A stretch of DNA of 64,000 nucleotides from Clostridia bacterium (GCA_900764105.1 CAAFMS010000026.1:62001-126000); one strand, 5' to 3'. Numbered from the stretch's first letter, positions 25,525-34,548 are shown. Notes: generated by a model not told the origin, from the letters alone. Program-made: numbers and translations.

Positions 25525-25551
25525 CCCACGCCGAAAGCGTGGGATTTTTTT
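25525..25551 (+). terminator. Intrinsic terminator of rpsT
   Basis: CCCACGC and GCGTGGG form a 7-bp stem around a 5-nt CGAAA loop, followed by A and eight T residues. Confidence 0.95.
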
Positions 25552-25603
25552 GTACTCTGAATTATTTTTACGTTTTAAGAATTGTATGGAATAATATTTC
25601 ATA

Positions 25604-25680
25604 GATTTTTAAAATGTTTTTCGGGACGTCGCCTTAAAGTCGCCGTCCCTTACGATTTTAAAATGTTTTTCGGGACTTCG
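25604..25680. repeat. Two tandem REP-like units
   Basis: GATTTTAAAATGTTTTTCGGGAC with small differences occurs at 25604 and at 25654. Each copy leads into a GC-rich hairpin: GGGACG...CGTCCC in the first, GGGGC...GCCCC in the second (to about 25694). The CGGGACGTCG/CGTCCCTTACG core also appears in the inverted-repeat element at 53911-54147. Confidence 0.7.
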
Positions 25681-25739
25681 GGGCTCCGCCCCTATGATTT
25701 GTAAATTTTGCAAGTAAAAATATTTTTGCGATTTAAAAA

Positions 25740-25790
25740 GACTGCTAACTTGTCGTTGCGGATAAGTTAGCAGTCCTTTTAATTTTTTTA
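25740..25790. terminator. Strong hairpin terminator, bidirectional
   Basis: GACTGCTAACTT (25740-25751) and AAGTTAGCAGTC (25764-25775) are perfectly complementary. A-rich and T-rich flanks fit termination in both directions. It directly follows the nitroreductase pseudogene on the minus strand. Confidence 0.85.
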
Positions 25791-25791
25791 T

Positions 25792-26607
25792 TCAGATTTT
25801 GAAAATCCGGTTCGGTTTTCTCGGTACGGGCGTCGGATATTCTATATCGTAATATCCGAGAGCAACGTGTCCTATTCCTACGTAATCGCCGCTAAGCCCT
25901 GCCCTTTCGAGCAATTTTCTCCCGAAATCGCTTTCGAGTTCTTCTTTCGCCCTGTGTATCCAACAACTTCCCACCCCGAGAGCGTGAGCCGCGTTAAGCA
26001 TATTGTCTAGCCGATAAAAACCTCAACTGAACCCGATTTTCAGGCGTATCTTACGCTTAATTCATTGTTCTTTCCGTGGCTTGTATTTGTATACTAACCC
26101 ACGGAAACGCCGCGACTTAAACGTAATCTACGCCTGAAAATTTGCGGGAACATTGATAATTTAAAATATAGGGCAACCTCTAAGCCGTATTTTTAAATGA
26201 TTTGTGGTAAAGGCGAACGCAGATGTACTTAACGTACTTCAAGCGAGAATTTGCCGCAAAGCGTTAAAAAGACGGCTTAGAGGCGAGTTCAGTTGGGGTT
26301 TTTATCGGCTAACACAACTTCCGTCTTATACCGCGTTCGGGTAGTTTTCGCACGCGACAAGAAGCACAATCGGCGCGCCGTAGAAAGGATCAACGCCCTC
26401 TCTGCCCATTATCGCCGCGTTTTCTTTCGCGAGTTCTTCTCTTACCTTTTTATCCTTTATTACTAAGATAATCGGCTTCTGCATACCCATAGCCGTCGGC
26501 GCGTATAAGCCGACCTCGAGTATTTTATCGAGAATTTCCTCGGGTATCGGTTTATCGTTGTACTTTTTGATACTTCTTCTGGTCAATAAATTCTCAATCG
26601 CTTCCAT
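25792..26607 (-). pseudogene. Nitroreductase-family gene, broken by an inserted element and a nonsense codon
   Basis: The N-terminal part (26326-26607) encodes 93 residues with the FMN-site pattern LLTRRSIKKYNDKPIP and SAPTAMGMQKP-like sequence. It stops at a TAA where DGSCV would follow. The C-terminal part (25792-26001) encodes 69 residues from MLNAAHALGVGSCWIHRA to RKPNRIFKI. Between them lies a 300-bp inverted-repeat element (26008-26311). Joined, the pieces give about 170 residues, the normal nitroreductase size. It would have been an FMN flavoprotein using NAD(P)H. It follows the ABC exporter genes by 11 nt and was probably the last gene of that operon. Confidence 0.88.
26008..26311. 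mobile_element. MITE-like inverted-repeat element inside the nitroreductase gene
   Basis: Terminal inverted repeats of 24 bp (26009-26032 and 26287-26310) match at 23 positions. TA occurs at both outer ends, as expected for TA-targeting elements, but the flanks do not rejoin in frame, so a later indel is needed. The inside holds three further inverted pairs: TTCAGGCGTA/TACGCCTGAA, CCGTGG/CCACGG and CCTCTAAGCCGT/ACGGCTTAGAGG. There is no transposase. A decayed relative lies at 31362-31510. Confidence 0.85.
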
Positions 26608-26618
26608 ATTACTTCCTT

Positions 26619-28604
26619 TTATTCAAGTTCAAACGCTCCCGTATAAAGTTGATAATACGTTCCCTTTTCGGCGAGAAGTTTCTCGTGGTTTCCCTTTTCG
26701 ATAATTCTGCCGTGGTCGAGTACCGTTATTACGTCTGCGTTTCTGACAGTCGAAAGTCTGTGCGCTATTACGAACACGGTTCTGCCTTCCATAAGTTTAT
26801 CCATTCCCTTCTGAACGATTGCTTCCGTTCTCGTATCAATCGAAGAGGTCGCTTCGTCCAGAATCATAACGGGAGGATCGGCTACCGCCGCTCTCGCTAT
26901 CGAGATAAGTTGTCTTTGTCCCTGCGACAGATTCGCGCCGTTGTTGGTAAGTTCTGTTTCGTACCCCTCGGGAAGTCTCGTAATGAAATCGTCAGCGCCC
27001 GCAAGTTTAGCCGCCTCTATACATTCCTCGTCCGTCGCGTCGAGTTTTCCGTAACGAATATTATCCATTACCGTTCCCGTAAACAGGTTGACGTCCTGCA
27101 AAACTATTCCGAGCGAACGTCTTAAATCGCCTTTCTTTATCTTGTTGATATTTATTCCGTCGTAGCGAATTTTTCCGTCCGCTATGTCGTAAAACCTGTT
27201 TATAAGGTTGGTTATCGTCGTCTTGCCCGCGCCCGTCGCGCCTACGAACGCGACTTTCTGACCCGGTTTCGCGTAAAGACTGATATTGTGAAGTACGATT
27301 TTGTTTTCGTCGTAACCGAAGTCCACGTCGTCCATCACTATATCGCCCTGTAAGAGCGTGTAAGTAACGCTGCCGTCCGCGCTGTGCGGATGTTTCCACG
27401 CCCATATTCCCGTCCTCTCTTTACTTTCGACGAGATTGCCGTTTTCGTCGTACTTCGCGTTGACGAGAGTAACGTAACCGTTGTCCTCTTCGGGTTTCTC
27501 GTCTAAAAGTCCGAACACCCTCGACGCGCCTGCCATAGCCATTACCACGGAGTTAATCTGGTTGGATATCTGACCCATCTGATTTGCAAACTGACGAGCC
27601 ATTCCCAAAAACGCCACGACTACGGGGATAGTCAACGTCTCAACGAAGCCGTTTCCCGCGAATAACGCTTCGAAACTGATATTTACGCCTTTGCCCTCGG
27701 TTAGAATGTAAATTCCGCAACCGATAAACGCTATAACGACGTACATAATGTTGCCGATATTGTGGATAATAGGCATGAGCATATTCGAAAAAGTGTTCGC
27801 CTTGTCCGATACGTCGCAAAGTTCGCCGTTGATTTTATCGAAATCCGCGACCGTCTTTTCTTCGTGACAGAAAACTTTTACGACCTTCTGTCCGTTCATA
27901 GCCTCTTCGATAAAACCCTCGACTTTTCCGACCGACTTCTGCTGAGCCAGGAAATACTTCGCGCTCTTGCCGCCTATTCTCTTCGTTACGAACAATATCG
28001 CTATAACGCCTACGACGACCACCGCCCATAACATTACGCTGAAATAAAGCATAATGCACGTCAACGTTATAAGCGTAATCATAGTCATTATAAGTTGGGG
28101 AATACTCTGCGATATAAGTTGACGAATAGCGTCAACGTCGTTCGTATAAATACTCATTATATCGCCGTGAGCAGTTCTGTCGAAATATCTTATCGGCAAG
28201 CGTTGCATCTTGTCGAACATATCGTTACGCAAATCTCTCAGATACCTCTGTGTGAGCGTCGCTCCGAGTTGCCCAAGAAAGAAGTTTGCCACCCAGCCGA
28301 CCGCGTAAACGGAAAGCATTACGACTAAAACCTTTATAACGTTAGCCCACGCCTCGTGTTGCGTCATTGCTCCCGTAAAGTAATTATCTATCTGCTTATA
28401 GATGTTTTCGAGGAATACGCCCGCAACCGAACCCGAAATCGCGCTGAATACGAGACATATACTTAAGCCGATAATCAAAGCCTTGTAGTTTTTAAACAAA
28501 ATTTTAAGAAGTCTGCCGATTACTTTGAAATCGCCCTTCCCTCTTTTCATAGGAGGTATCCCGCCCTTTACGGGAGATTTTGCGTTTGCCATACTTTTAG
28601 CCAT
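26619..28604 (-). CDS. ABC exporter half-transporter, catalytic subunit
   Basis: The protein has 661 residues. Six TM helices fill about residues 40-360 and an ATPase domain follows: Walker A GATGAGKTTI, signature NLSQGQRQ, Walker B MILDEATSSID with the catalytic Glu, and the switch His in IAHRLSTVRNAD. An unusual insert of about 40 residues (NGYVTLVNAKYDENG...) lies before the nucleotide domain. With its partner it fits the heterodimeric multidrug/lipid exporters of the BmrCD or TM287/288 type. The ATG shares one base with the partner's TAA stop. Confidence 0.93.
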   Translation of the reverse strand: MAKSMANAKSPVKGGIPPMKRGKGDFKVIGRLLKILFKNYKALIIGLSICLVFSAISGSVAGVFLENIYKQIDNYFTGAMTQHEAWANVIKVLVVMLSVYAVGWVANFFLGQLGATLTQRYLRDLRNDMFDKMQRLPIRYFDRTAHGDIMSIYTNDVDAIRQLISQSIPQLIMTMITLITLTCIMLYFSVMLWAVVVVGVIAILFVTKRIGGKSAKYFLAQQKSVGKVEGFIEEAMNGQKVVKVFCHEEKTVADFDKINGELCDVSDKANTFSNMLMPIIHNIGNIMYVVIAFIGCGIYILTEGKGVNISFEALFAGNGFVETLTIPVVVAFLGMARQFANQMGQISNQINSVVMAMAGASRVFGLLDEKPEEDNGYVTLVNAKYDENGNLVESKERTGIWAWKHPHSADGSVTYTLLQGDIVMDDVDFGYDENKIVLHNISLYAKPGQKVAFVGATGAGKTTITNLINRFYDIADGKIRYDGININKIKKGDLRRSLGIVLQDVNLFTGTVMDNIRYGKLDATDEECIEAAKLAGADDFITRLPEGYETELTNNGANLSQGQRQLISIARAAVADPPVMILDEATSSIDTRTEAIVQKGMDKLMEGRTVFVIAHRLSTVRNADVITVLDHGRIIEKGNHEKLLAEKGTYYQLYTGAFELE

Positions 28605-30364
28605 TATTCCTCGCCTCCCTCTGTATCGGTAACTTTATTCTGCGAATAATATACTTCCTTGTATATTTCGTTATTTGCGAGCAACTCTTCGTGAGTTCCG
28701 ACTCCGTTTATTCTGCCGCTATCCATAACGACTATCATATCGGCGTCCATAACAGACGAAACTCTCTGAGCGATTATTATTTTCGTGGTCTCGGGTATCG
28801 CTTTTTTGAACGCCGCCCTCAAAAGAGCGTCCGTTTTCATATCCACCGCGCTCGTGGAGTCGTCGAGGATGAGTACCCTCGGGCTTCCGATAATCGCTCT
28901 CGCAATACAAAGCCTCTGCTTCTGACCGCCCGAAACGTTCGCTCCGCCCTGAGCGATCATCGTGTCGTAACCGTCGGGGAACTGCGAAATAAATTCGTCC
29001 GCCTGAGCGAGTTTACACGCCGCTACGATTTCTTCGTCGGTAGCGTCCTCTTTACCCCAACGAATATTTTCCTTTATCGTTCCGCTGAAAAGAGTGTTCT
29101 TCTGCAAAACTACGGCTACGCTTTTTCTCAAAACCTCCATATCGTAATCTCTCACGTCGACGTCGCCGACCTTAACCGAACCTTCGGTTACGTCGTAAAG
29201 CCTCGATATGAGGTTGACGAGCGTGGTTTTCGACGAACCCGTGCCGCCTATTATGCCGACGGTCTGTCCCGATTTTATATTGAGGTTTACGTCTTCCAAA
29301 GCGTTCTTTTCCGCTTTTTCCGAATACTTGAAGTTTACGTTTTCAAAAGAAATATCGCCGTTTTTAACTTCGGTAACGGGATTTTCGGGATTCGATAAAT
29401 CGCTCTTTTCATCTAAGACTTCGACAATACGCCTTGCGGATTCCAAGGACATTACTATCATGACGAAAATCATCGATATCATCATAAGAGCCATTAAAAT
29501 CTGCAACGAATAGGTCGTAAGAGCCTGTAAGCCGAACGAGTTCAACCCCGAATTTCCGAACAATATTATTCTCGAACCGAAAAACGCTATCGCAAGCAAC
29601 GCGCCGTGCAGGCAAATCTGCATAATGGGCGAGTTAAACGCAAGTATTTTTTCGGCTTTCGTGAAGTCTTCGCAGAGTTCGTTAGATACGTTCGAGAATT
29701 TTTCGGACTCGTAGTCCTCTCTGACGTAAGATTTCACTACTCTCATTCCGCTTATGTTTTCCTGCACCGATTCGTTCATAGCGTCGTATCTTTTGAACAA
29801 CTTCTTGAATATCGGCATAGCCTTCGTTCCTATAAACAGGAGTCCGAAAGTCAGAACGGGCGCGGTTACGAAGAAGATTACGGGCAAAGTCGTGTTGATG
29901 CTGAAACTCATAATTATCGAAAATATCAGCATAAGCGGACTTCTTATAGCCGTTCTTATAAGCATCATAAACGACATCTGAACGTTTGTAATATCCGTCG
30001 TAAGTCTCGTAACAAGAGAGGACGGGCTGAATCTGTCGATATTTGAAAACGAAAAAGTCTGAACGTTTTCAAAAATATCGTGTCTAAGATTTTTCGCAAA
30101 CCCCGCCGACGCTTTCGCGCAAAATTTACCGCCGAACATACCCGCGACGAGAGCGACCGCAGCCGCTCCTATCATCAGACAGCCATATAAAACCATACCG
30201 TTTACGTCCGGAGGCAAATCTATGCCCGGCTGAACGCACGTTCCGAATTGATTGATCAGAAAGGGTATGAGTACTTCCATAGCCGCTTCGACGACCACAC
30301 AAAGTATGGTTGCAATGGTCGCAGCCTTGTATTCCCTTAAACTTTTCGCTAATTTTCTTAACAT
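28604..30364 (-). CDS. ABC exporter half-transporter, degenerate-site subunit
   Basis: The protein has 586 residues: six TM helices up to about 320, then the ATPase domain with Walker A GGTGSSKTTL, signature NVSGGQKQR, and Walker B VLILDDSTSAVD. The catalytic Glu after Walker B is Asp, and the switch His is replaced by Gln (IIAQRVSS). These are the hallmarks of the inactive site in heterodimeric exporters. The substrate is unknown. It is the first gene of its operon, with its own promoter and about 55 nt of leader. No regulator gene is adjacent. Confidence 0.93.
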   Translation of the reverse strand: MLRKLAKSLREYKAATIATILCVVVEAAMEVLIPFLINQFGTCVQPGIDLPPDVNGMVLYGCLMIGAAAVALVAGMFGGKFCAKASAGFAKNLRHDIFENVQTFSFSNIDRFSPSSLVTRLTTDITNVQMSFMMLIRTAIRSPLMLIFSIIMSFSINTTLPVIFFVTAPVLTFGLLFIGTKAMPIFKKLFKRYDAMNESVQENISGMRVVKSYVREDYESEKFSNVSNELCEDFTKAEKILAFNSPIMQICLHGALLAIAFFGSRIILFGNSGLNSFGLQALTTYSLQILMALMMISMIFVMIVMSLESARRIVEVLDEKSDLSNPENPVTEVKNGDISFENVNFKYSEKAEKNALEDVNLNIKSGQTVGIIGGTGSSKTTLVNLISRLYDVTEGSVKVGDVDVRDYDMEVLRKSVAVVLQKNTLFSGTIKENIRWGKEDATDEEIVAACKLAQADEFISQFPDGYDTMIAQGGANVSGGQKQRLCIARAIIGSPRVLILDDSTSAVDMKTDALLRAAFKKAIPETTKIIIAQRVSSVMDADMIVVMDSGRINGVGTHEELLANNEIYKEVYYSQNKVTDTEGGEE

Positions 30365-30423
30365 ACTGCCTCTTTCTCTATATATAATAATGTATAACTA
30401 TATCTATTATATAATTTAAATGA

Positions 30424-30452
30424 TTTTAGACCAAAAAACGATATTTGTCAAT
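30424..30452 (-). promoter_or_regulatory. Promoter of the ABC exporter operon
   Basis: On the minus strand TTGACA (30447-30452), a 17-nt spacer and TAAAAT (30424-30429). It lies just after the terminator of the endonuclease IV gene. Confidence 0.8.
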
Positions 30453-30467
30453 CGTATTTCACCGAAG

Positions 30468-30497
30468 AAAAAAGAAAAATCGGTGATATTTCACCGA
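30468..30497 (-). terminator. Intrinsic terminator of the endonuclease IV gene
   Basis: TCGGTGA (30480-30486) pairs with TCACCGA (30491-30497) around a 4-nt loop, and the minus strand continues TTTTTCTTTTTT. The stem abuts the stop codon. Confidence 0.9.
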
Positions 30498-31346
30498 CTA
30501 TTTCACGCAATCAAAATATATTTTCTTCATAGCAAGAGCGTCCTCGGCTTGGGTTCCCGCGGACTCGCAAATTACATACGGTTCAAGGCTGAGTTGTTTG
30601 AGAGCGGCGGCAAGCGGCTCGAATTCGGGTCCGTATACCGTATCTTCAAACGTAAGATGCCTTACCTCGCCTTTCGGCGAATACTGTATTTTCGAAAAAT
30701 GAACGTGGAAGTTCTTCATTTTTTCAAAGCCGAGTTCGTCTATCATATACGACAGTCTGTCGAGATAGTCTTTTTCGGTCTTCAAACTTCCCTGTTCCCT
30801 TGCGTTTATATGTCCGAAATCGACCGTCGGAATATAAATATCGTCGATTTTACAAAAAGAAGTAATCTCCTCGATAGTTCCTATCTGAGCGAGTTTGCCC
30901 ATGGTCTCGGGGCAGAAATACAGGTCGTCGAAAGAATTTTCGTAAATCAGATCGCGGAGAATTTTAAGCCTGTCCGCCGTTTTTGAAACAGCCTCTTCCC
31001 TCGTTGCCTTACCCTGAGCCGCAGGGTGAAAAACTACCCTTTTGCCGCCCATGAGTTTTATCGCCCTCGCCGATTCGAGAACGTATCTGTACGAGTTGTT
31101 CGCCTTTTCCTCTTCGGGAGTCGCAAAGTTGATAAAGTACGGAGCGTGCGCGCTTATCTCTATTCCGTTTTCCTTAAAGGCTCTGCCGATAGACGCCGCC
31201 TTTTCTTCGCCGAGATTTACGCCTCTTCCGAAAGAATATTCGTAGCAGTCAAGCCCTAAGTCTTTACACCACTTCGCCGCCTCCTCGGTGTACTTATGTT
31301 CTTTCGAAAAACTCTCGCTGTTTCCGCTCGGTCCGAATTTTATCAT
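30498..31346 (-). CDS. nfo: Endonuclease IV-family TIM-barrel AP endonuclease
   Basis: The protein has 282 residues from the ATG at 31346, which starts MIKFGPSGN. Metal-ligand motifs of endonuclease IV are visible: SAHAPYFINFA near 66, VVFHPAAQG near 104, FCPETMGK near 145, VDFGHINAREQG near 178, and NFHVHFSKIQYS near 213. It cleaves DNA at abasic sites in base-excision repair. A sugar-phosphate isomerase of the same fold is the alternative, but the HVHFS and GHINA motifs favour Nfo. Upstream lies a decayed inverted-repeat element that separates it from ribF. Confidence 0.85.
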   Translation of the reverse strand: MIKFGPSGNSESFSKEHKYTEEAAKWCKDLGLDCYEYSFGRGVNLGEEKAASIGRAFKENGIEISAHAPYFINFATPEEEKANNSYRYVLESARAIKLMGGKRVVFHPAAQGKATREEAVSKTADRLKILRDLIYENSFDDLYFCPETMGKLAQIGTIEEITSFCKIDDIYIPTVDFGHINAREQGSLKTEKDYLDRLSYMIDELGFEKMKNFHVHFSKIQYSPKGEVRHLTFEDTVYGPEFEPLAAALKQLSLEPYVICESAGTQAEDALAMKKIYFDCVK

Positions 31347-31361
31347 AGTCAATTATAACCT

Positions 31362-31510
31362 CATCAGAACTCGCCTTGAGGTCGTCTCTACCATAAATCA
31401 TTAAAAAATACGGCTTCAAGGTTGCCCTATATATTTATCTATCAATGTTACCGCAAATTTTCAAGCGTAAGATACGCCTGAAAATCGGGTTCAGTCGTAG
31501 TTTTTATCCT
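31362..31510. mobile_element. Decayed copy of the MITE-like element, fused to the ribF 3' end
   Basis: The stretch is related to the element at 26008-26311. Shared pieces are AGCGTAAGATACGCCTGAAA with ATCGGGTTC, the reverse complement of ATATAGGGCAACC...AAGCCGTATTTTT, and a GAACTCGCCT end. About half of the internal sequence is missing. One terminal repeat (GATAAAAAC...CTGAACCCG) overlaps the last six codons and the stop of ribF. Confidence 0.75.
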
Positions 31511-32369
31511 TTTCAAGTTGCTTTACGAGTTGATCTTTATCCGAAAACTTTACCACATCTCTTATATAGGCGAGAAATTTTACCGTTATTTTTTTACCGT
31601 AAAGATTTCCGTCGAAATTTTTCAGATAGGTTTCAACCGTGACCGAAGTAAGCCCGAAAGTAGGTCTCGCGCCGTAATTCGTTATTCCCTCGTACTCCTT
31701 GCCGTCCGCCGAGACAAGCGTTTTATATACGCCGTCTTTAATTCTGAACTTACCTTTGTCGATATTCGTGTTAGCCGTCGGAAAACCCAACGTTCTGCCG
31801 ACCTGCCTCCCCTTTTCCACCACGCCGTCTATAAAATACGGCTCGCCGAGAATTTCGTTCGCCTCTTCGATTTTGCCCTCTTTAAGAAGCGACTTAATAT
31901 GCGTTGTCGATATTCTGACACCGTTAAATTCCTGTTTTTCGACGATTTCGAGCGGTATGTTCCTCTCTTTGCAAAATTTTGCGAGCGTATCGACTTTGCC
32001 CTCGGCTTTGAAGCCGAACGTATAGTCGTAACCGCATACGATTCCTTTAATATCGAGCGTGGAATACAGTTTTTCGAGAAAATCCTCGGGAGACGTAGTC
32101 TTGAAACGCTCGTTGAAATTCGCTTTTAAAAAGATATCTACCCCGTATCTTTCGGCTTTTTCCACCCTTTCGGAAAAAGAAAGAACAGATCCGCCGTCCG
32201 ATAAATCAACGTTCTCAAAAGTGAAAAGGCACGCTTTGCAATTTGTTTCGCGAGCGATTTTTTCAGCCCTTTCGATAAGTTTCAGATGCCCGATATGCAG
32301 ACAGTCGAAAAAACCGAGAACGAGTATTAAAGGCTCATTGCTTTTTTTGCTGTAATCTATAACCTTCAT
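31491..32369 (-). CDS. ribF: Bifunctional riboflavin kinase/FAD synthetase
   Basis: The protein has 292 residues. The FAD-synthetase half has GFFDCLHIGHLKLI near residue 18 (HxGH motif) and ISTTHIKSLLKEG. The kinase half has GRTLGFPTANTNID near 190 and GVYKTLV near 210. It converts riboflavin to FMN and FAD. The start lies inside the truB 3' end (35-nt overlap). The C-terminus KDKNYD and the stop come from a decayed inverted-repeat element. The kinase core looks intact, so the enzyme should work. Confidence 0.95.
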   Translation of the reverse strand: MKVIDYSKKSNEPLILVLGFFDCLHIGHLKLIERAEKIARETNCKACLFTFENVDLSDGGSVLSFSERVEKAERYGVDIFLKANFNERFKTTSPEDFLEKLYSTLDIKGIVCGYDYTFGFKAEGKVDTLAKFCKERNIPLEIVEKQEFNGVRISTTHIKSLLKEGKIEEANEILGEPYFIDGVVEKGRQVGRTLGFPTANTNIDKGKFRIKDGVYKTLVSADGKEYEGITNYGARPTFGLTSVTVETYLKNFDGNLYGKKITVKFLAYIRDVVKFSDKDQLVKQLEKDKNYD

Positions 32370-33219
32370 CTTCGATATACGCTCTGACTCTCATTATGCC
32401 GTCTCTGACCTCTCCGACGCCGTAAAACCCGTTCGGGGAATAGATTTTACAAAGCCCATTCGGAAAACTAAATCTGTCGTATAAACCGTTAAAGAGCCTG
32501 TTCGCCTCTTCGTCGGAAATATAAACCGCGGGAAGAGAAAAAGCCGAGTCCGGCGCGACGATATAGCCCGACGGGTTCTCGGAGGCGAGAAATTCTTCCA
32601 CGGTTACGGAATCCTCTATGTTAAACACTCCCGAAGCGGTTCTGACCAAATCGGTCATCGTAGCGACCGTTCCGCACAACGCGGCGAGATCCCTCGCTAT
32701 CGACCTAATATAGGTACCGCCTTTGCATACTATTCTGAACTTATACTCGTCGTCCGCCCTTTTCCCTATGTATTCGATTGAAATTACCGTGACCCTTTTC
32801 GGAGTTAAAGTGACCCCTACGCCGTTTCTCGCGAGTTGATAACTTCTCTTGCCGTTCACGCATTTAGCAGAATACGCGGGGGGCGTTTGCAATATATCCC
32901 CGACGAGTTCCTGCAACTTCTCCTTGATTTCCTCTTCGGTGGGAACCTTGTCCGTTCTCTTGACGACTTCGCCTTCCAAATCGAGCGTATTCGTTTCGTA
33001 ACCGAACGCGAAAACCGCTTCGTACACCTTATCTTTATCGAGAAGATAGTCGAAAAGCCTCGTGGACTTGCCGATCCCGACGGGCAGAACTCCGCTTGCG
33101 AGCGGGTCAAGCGTTCCCATGTGTCCGATAGCCGCTCCGTTTACCGCGCGTTTTATCGAATTGAGTAATTTTGCCGAAGATATGCCCTTCGGTTTGTATA
33201 AATTTAAAAATCCGTTCAT
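32335..33219 (-). CDS. truB: tRNA pseudouridine(55) synthase
   Basis: The protein has 294 residues from the ATG at 33219; the ATG immediately before it (33222) is equally possible. The start MNGFLNLYKPKGISSAKLLN is typical, and the catalytic Asp is in GHMGTLDPLASGVLPVG near residue 42. Other motifs are ETNTLDLEGEV and GTYIRSIARDLAALCGTVA. The C-terminal PUA-like part ends in YRLQQKKQ. It modifies U55 in the tRNA T-loop. The start overlaps the nrnA stop by 1-4 nt. Confidence 0.95.
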   Translation of the reverse strand: MNGFLNLYKPKGISSAKLLNSIKRAVNGAAIGHMGTLDPLASGVLPVGIGKSTRLFDYLLDKDKVYEAVFAFGYETNTLDLEGEVVKRTDKVPTEEEIKEKLQELVGDILQTPPAYSAKCVNGKRSYQLARNGVGVTLTPKRVTVISIEYIGKRADDEYKFRIVCKGGTYIRSIARDLAALCGTVATMTDLVRTASGVFNIEDSVTVEEFLASENPSGYIVAPDSAFSLPAVYISDEEANRLFNGLYDRFSFPNGLCKIYSPNGFYGVGEVRDGIMRVRAYIEDEGYRLQQKKQ

Positions 33220-34181
33220 CATTCCAAAGTATCAGAAACCGCCCTGATAATTTTATCCTTAACGTCCTCGTAGAAACCGAAAATCATACAGCCGCTCGCA
33301 AGAATATGTCCGCCGCCGCCGAATACCGAAGCAACCTCGTTTACGTTGATCTTTCCCTTGCTTCTGAAACTGATTTTATACGAATGTTCGGGTTTCGTTT
33401 CCAAAACGGAAACCGCGACTTCCACGCCGTCAACCGAAAGCGGAAAATCTATAAACCCCTCCGTCATATCGCTCGTTGCCCCGAACTCTTCGAGGTCGTT
33501 TTTGAAAATAGTGATAATCGCCAGTTTGTCGTCTAAAAAATATCTCGTCCGAGAAATGATTTTCGCGTATAAATTCGCCCTCGATTTCGACTGGCTCTTA
33601 AACATTTTATACGCTATTTCGTGCAGGTTGCCGCCCCTGCTTACAAGGTCGGAAGCGACGGAAAGGGTGTTTCCCGTAACGTTGCTATGCATAAAGTTGC
33701 CCGTGTCCGTAGAAAGCCCTAAAAGCAGAAAATTCGCTATTTCCGCGTCGATTTCAACGCCGAGTTCGTTTATTAGTTCGTAAATAATTTCCGAACACGC
33801 CGCCATATCTTTGACGTAATTATATTTCGCGTAACGAGAATTCGAAACGTGGTGGTCTACGTTTATAAGCGTTTTCGCTCCCGTATAAAGACCGTAAGCG
33901 TCGCCGAGCATACTCTCGACCGATACGTCAACCGACAGGTGGACAGAATATTCCTTCGCAATCTCCGTCGGTTTTTTTATCGTCTCAACGCCCTTTAAGA
34001 AGAAGTATTTATTCGGAATATCCGAAGAACACACTATTTCAGACGCAATGTTTTTTCTCGACAAGGCGGTTTTTACAGCCATTGCGCTGCCTATCGTATC
34101 CCCGTCGGGGCGGGTGTGGCAAAATATCAGTATCTCGGCGTGACGAAGAAGTTCGTCCGCAATCTCTTTAAGCGTCGTCAT
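33219..34181 (-). CDS. nrnA: DHH-family bifunctional oligoribonuclease/PAP phosphatase
   Basis: The protein has 320 residues. The DHH domain has FCHTRPDGDTIGSAMA near 20, LSVDVS near 83, NVDHHVSNSRY near 108 and LLGLSTDTGNF near 157. The DHHA1 domain closes with VFGGGGHILASG. NrnA degrades short RNAs (nano-RNA) and dephosphorylates pAp. Its place between rbfA and truB is conserved in Bacillota. The start overlaps the rbfA end by 14 nt, and a GAGAGGAAG box precedes it. Confidence 0.94.
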   Translation of the reverse strand: MTTLKEIADELLRHAEILIFCHTRPDGDTIGSAMAVKTALSRKNIASEIVCSSDIPNKYFFLKGVETIKKPTEIAKEYSVHLSVDVSVESMLGDAYGLYTGAKTLINVDHHVSNSRYAKYNYVKDMAACSEIIYELINELGVEIDAEIANFLLLGLSTDTGNFMHSNVTGNTLSVASDLVSRGGNLHEIAYKMFKSQSKSRANLYAKIISRTRYFLDDKLAIITIFKNDLEEFGATSDMTEGFIDFPLSVDGVEVAVSVLETKPEHSYKISFRSKGKINVNEVASVFGGGGHILASGCMIFGFYEDVKDKIIRAVSDTLE

Positions 34182-34548
34182 CTTCCTCTCCGGGGGTCGT
34201 CACATAGGTTAAACCGCTCAATATTTTATCTATTTTGTTGCCGTATTCCGCGGATTCGTCGGTCACGAAATGAAGTTCGGGGACGGTTCTGATGTGCATA
34301 ACCTTGCTCAGTTCCGTCCTTATCGCCTTAGCCGACTGCTCTATAGCGCGGAAAGTCGCCGCTTTTTTTTCGGCGTCCGTGGAAAATACGGAAACGAATA
34401 CTTTCGCGTGTTTCAAATCGTTGGTTACGTCCACTTCCGAAATACTGAACATCTCGGTGATTTCGGGATTCTTTATTTTGTTTTTGATTATCGAGTAAAT
34501 TTCTTTCTGAAATTCGCTGTTTAATCGCCTTTCTCTTTTATTGTTCAT
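34168..34548 (-). CDS. rbfA: 30S ribosome-binding factor A
   Basis: The protein has 126 residues from the ATG at 34548, which has AAAGGAGGG upstream; the open frame above it is not family-like. The KH-like fold shows MNNKRERRLNSEFQKEIYSII, VSEVDVTNDLKHAKVFVSVF and LHFVTDESAEYGNKID. RbfA helps process the 5' end of 16S rRNA and mature the 30S subunit. It lies between infB and nrnA, the usual order. An acidic tail (GEEDDDA) ends it. Confidence 0.94.
   Translation of the reverse strand: MNNKRERRLNSEFQKEIYSIIKNKIKNPEITEMFSISEVDVTNDLKHAKVFVSVFSTDAEKKAATFRAIEQSAKAIRTELSKVMHIRTVPELHFVTDESAEYGNKIDKILSGLTYVTTPGEEDDDA

Noticed and set aside
26008..26311. Full insertion sequence
   Set aside because: No ORF long enough for a transposase lies between the inverted repeats.
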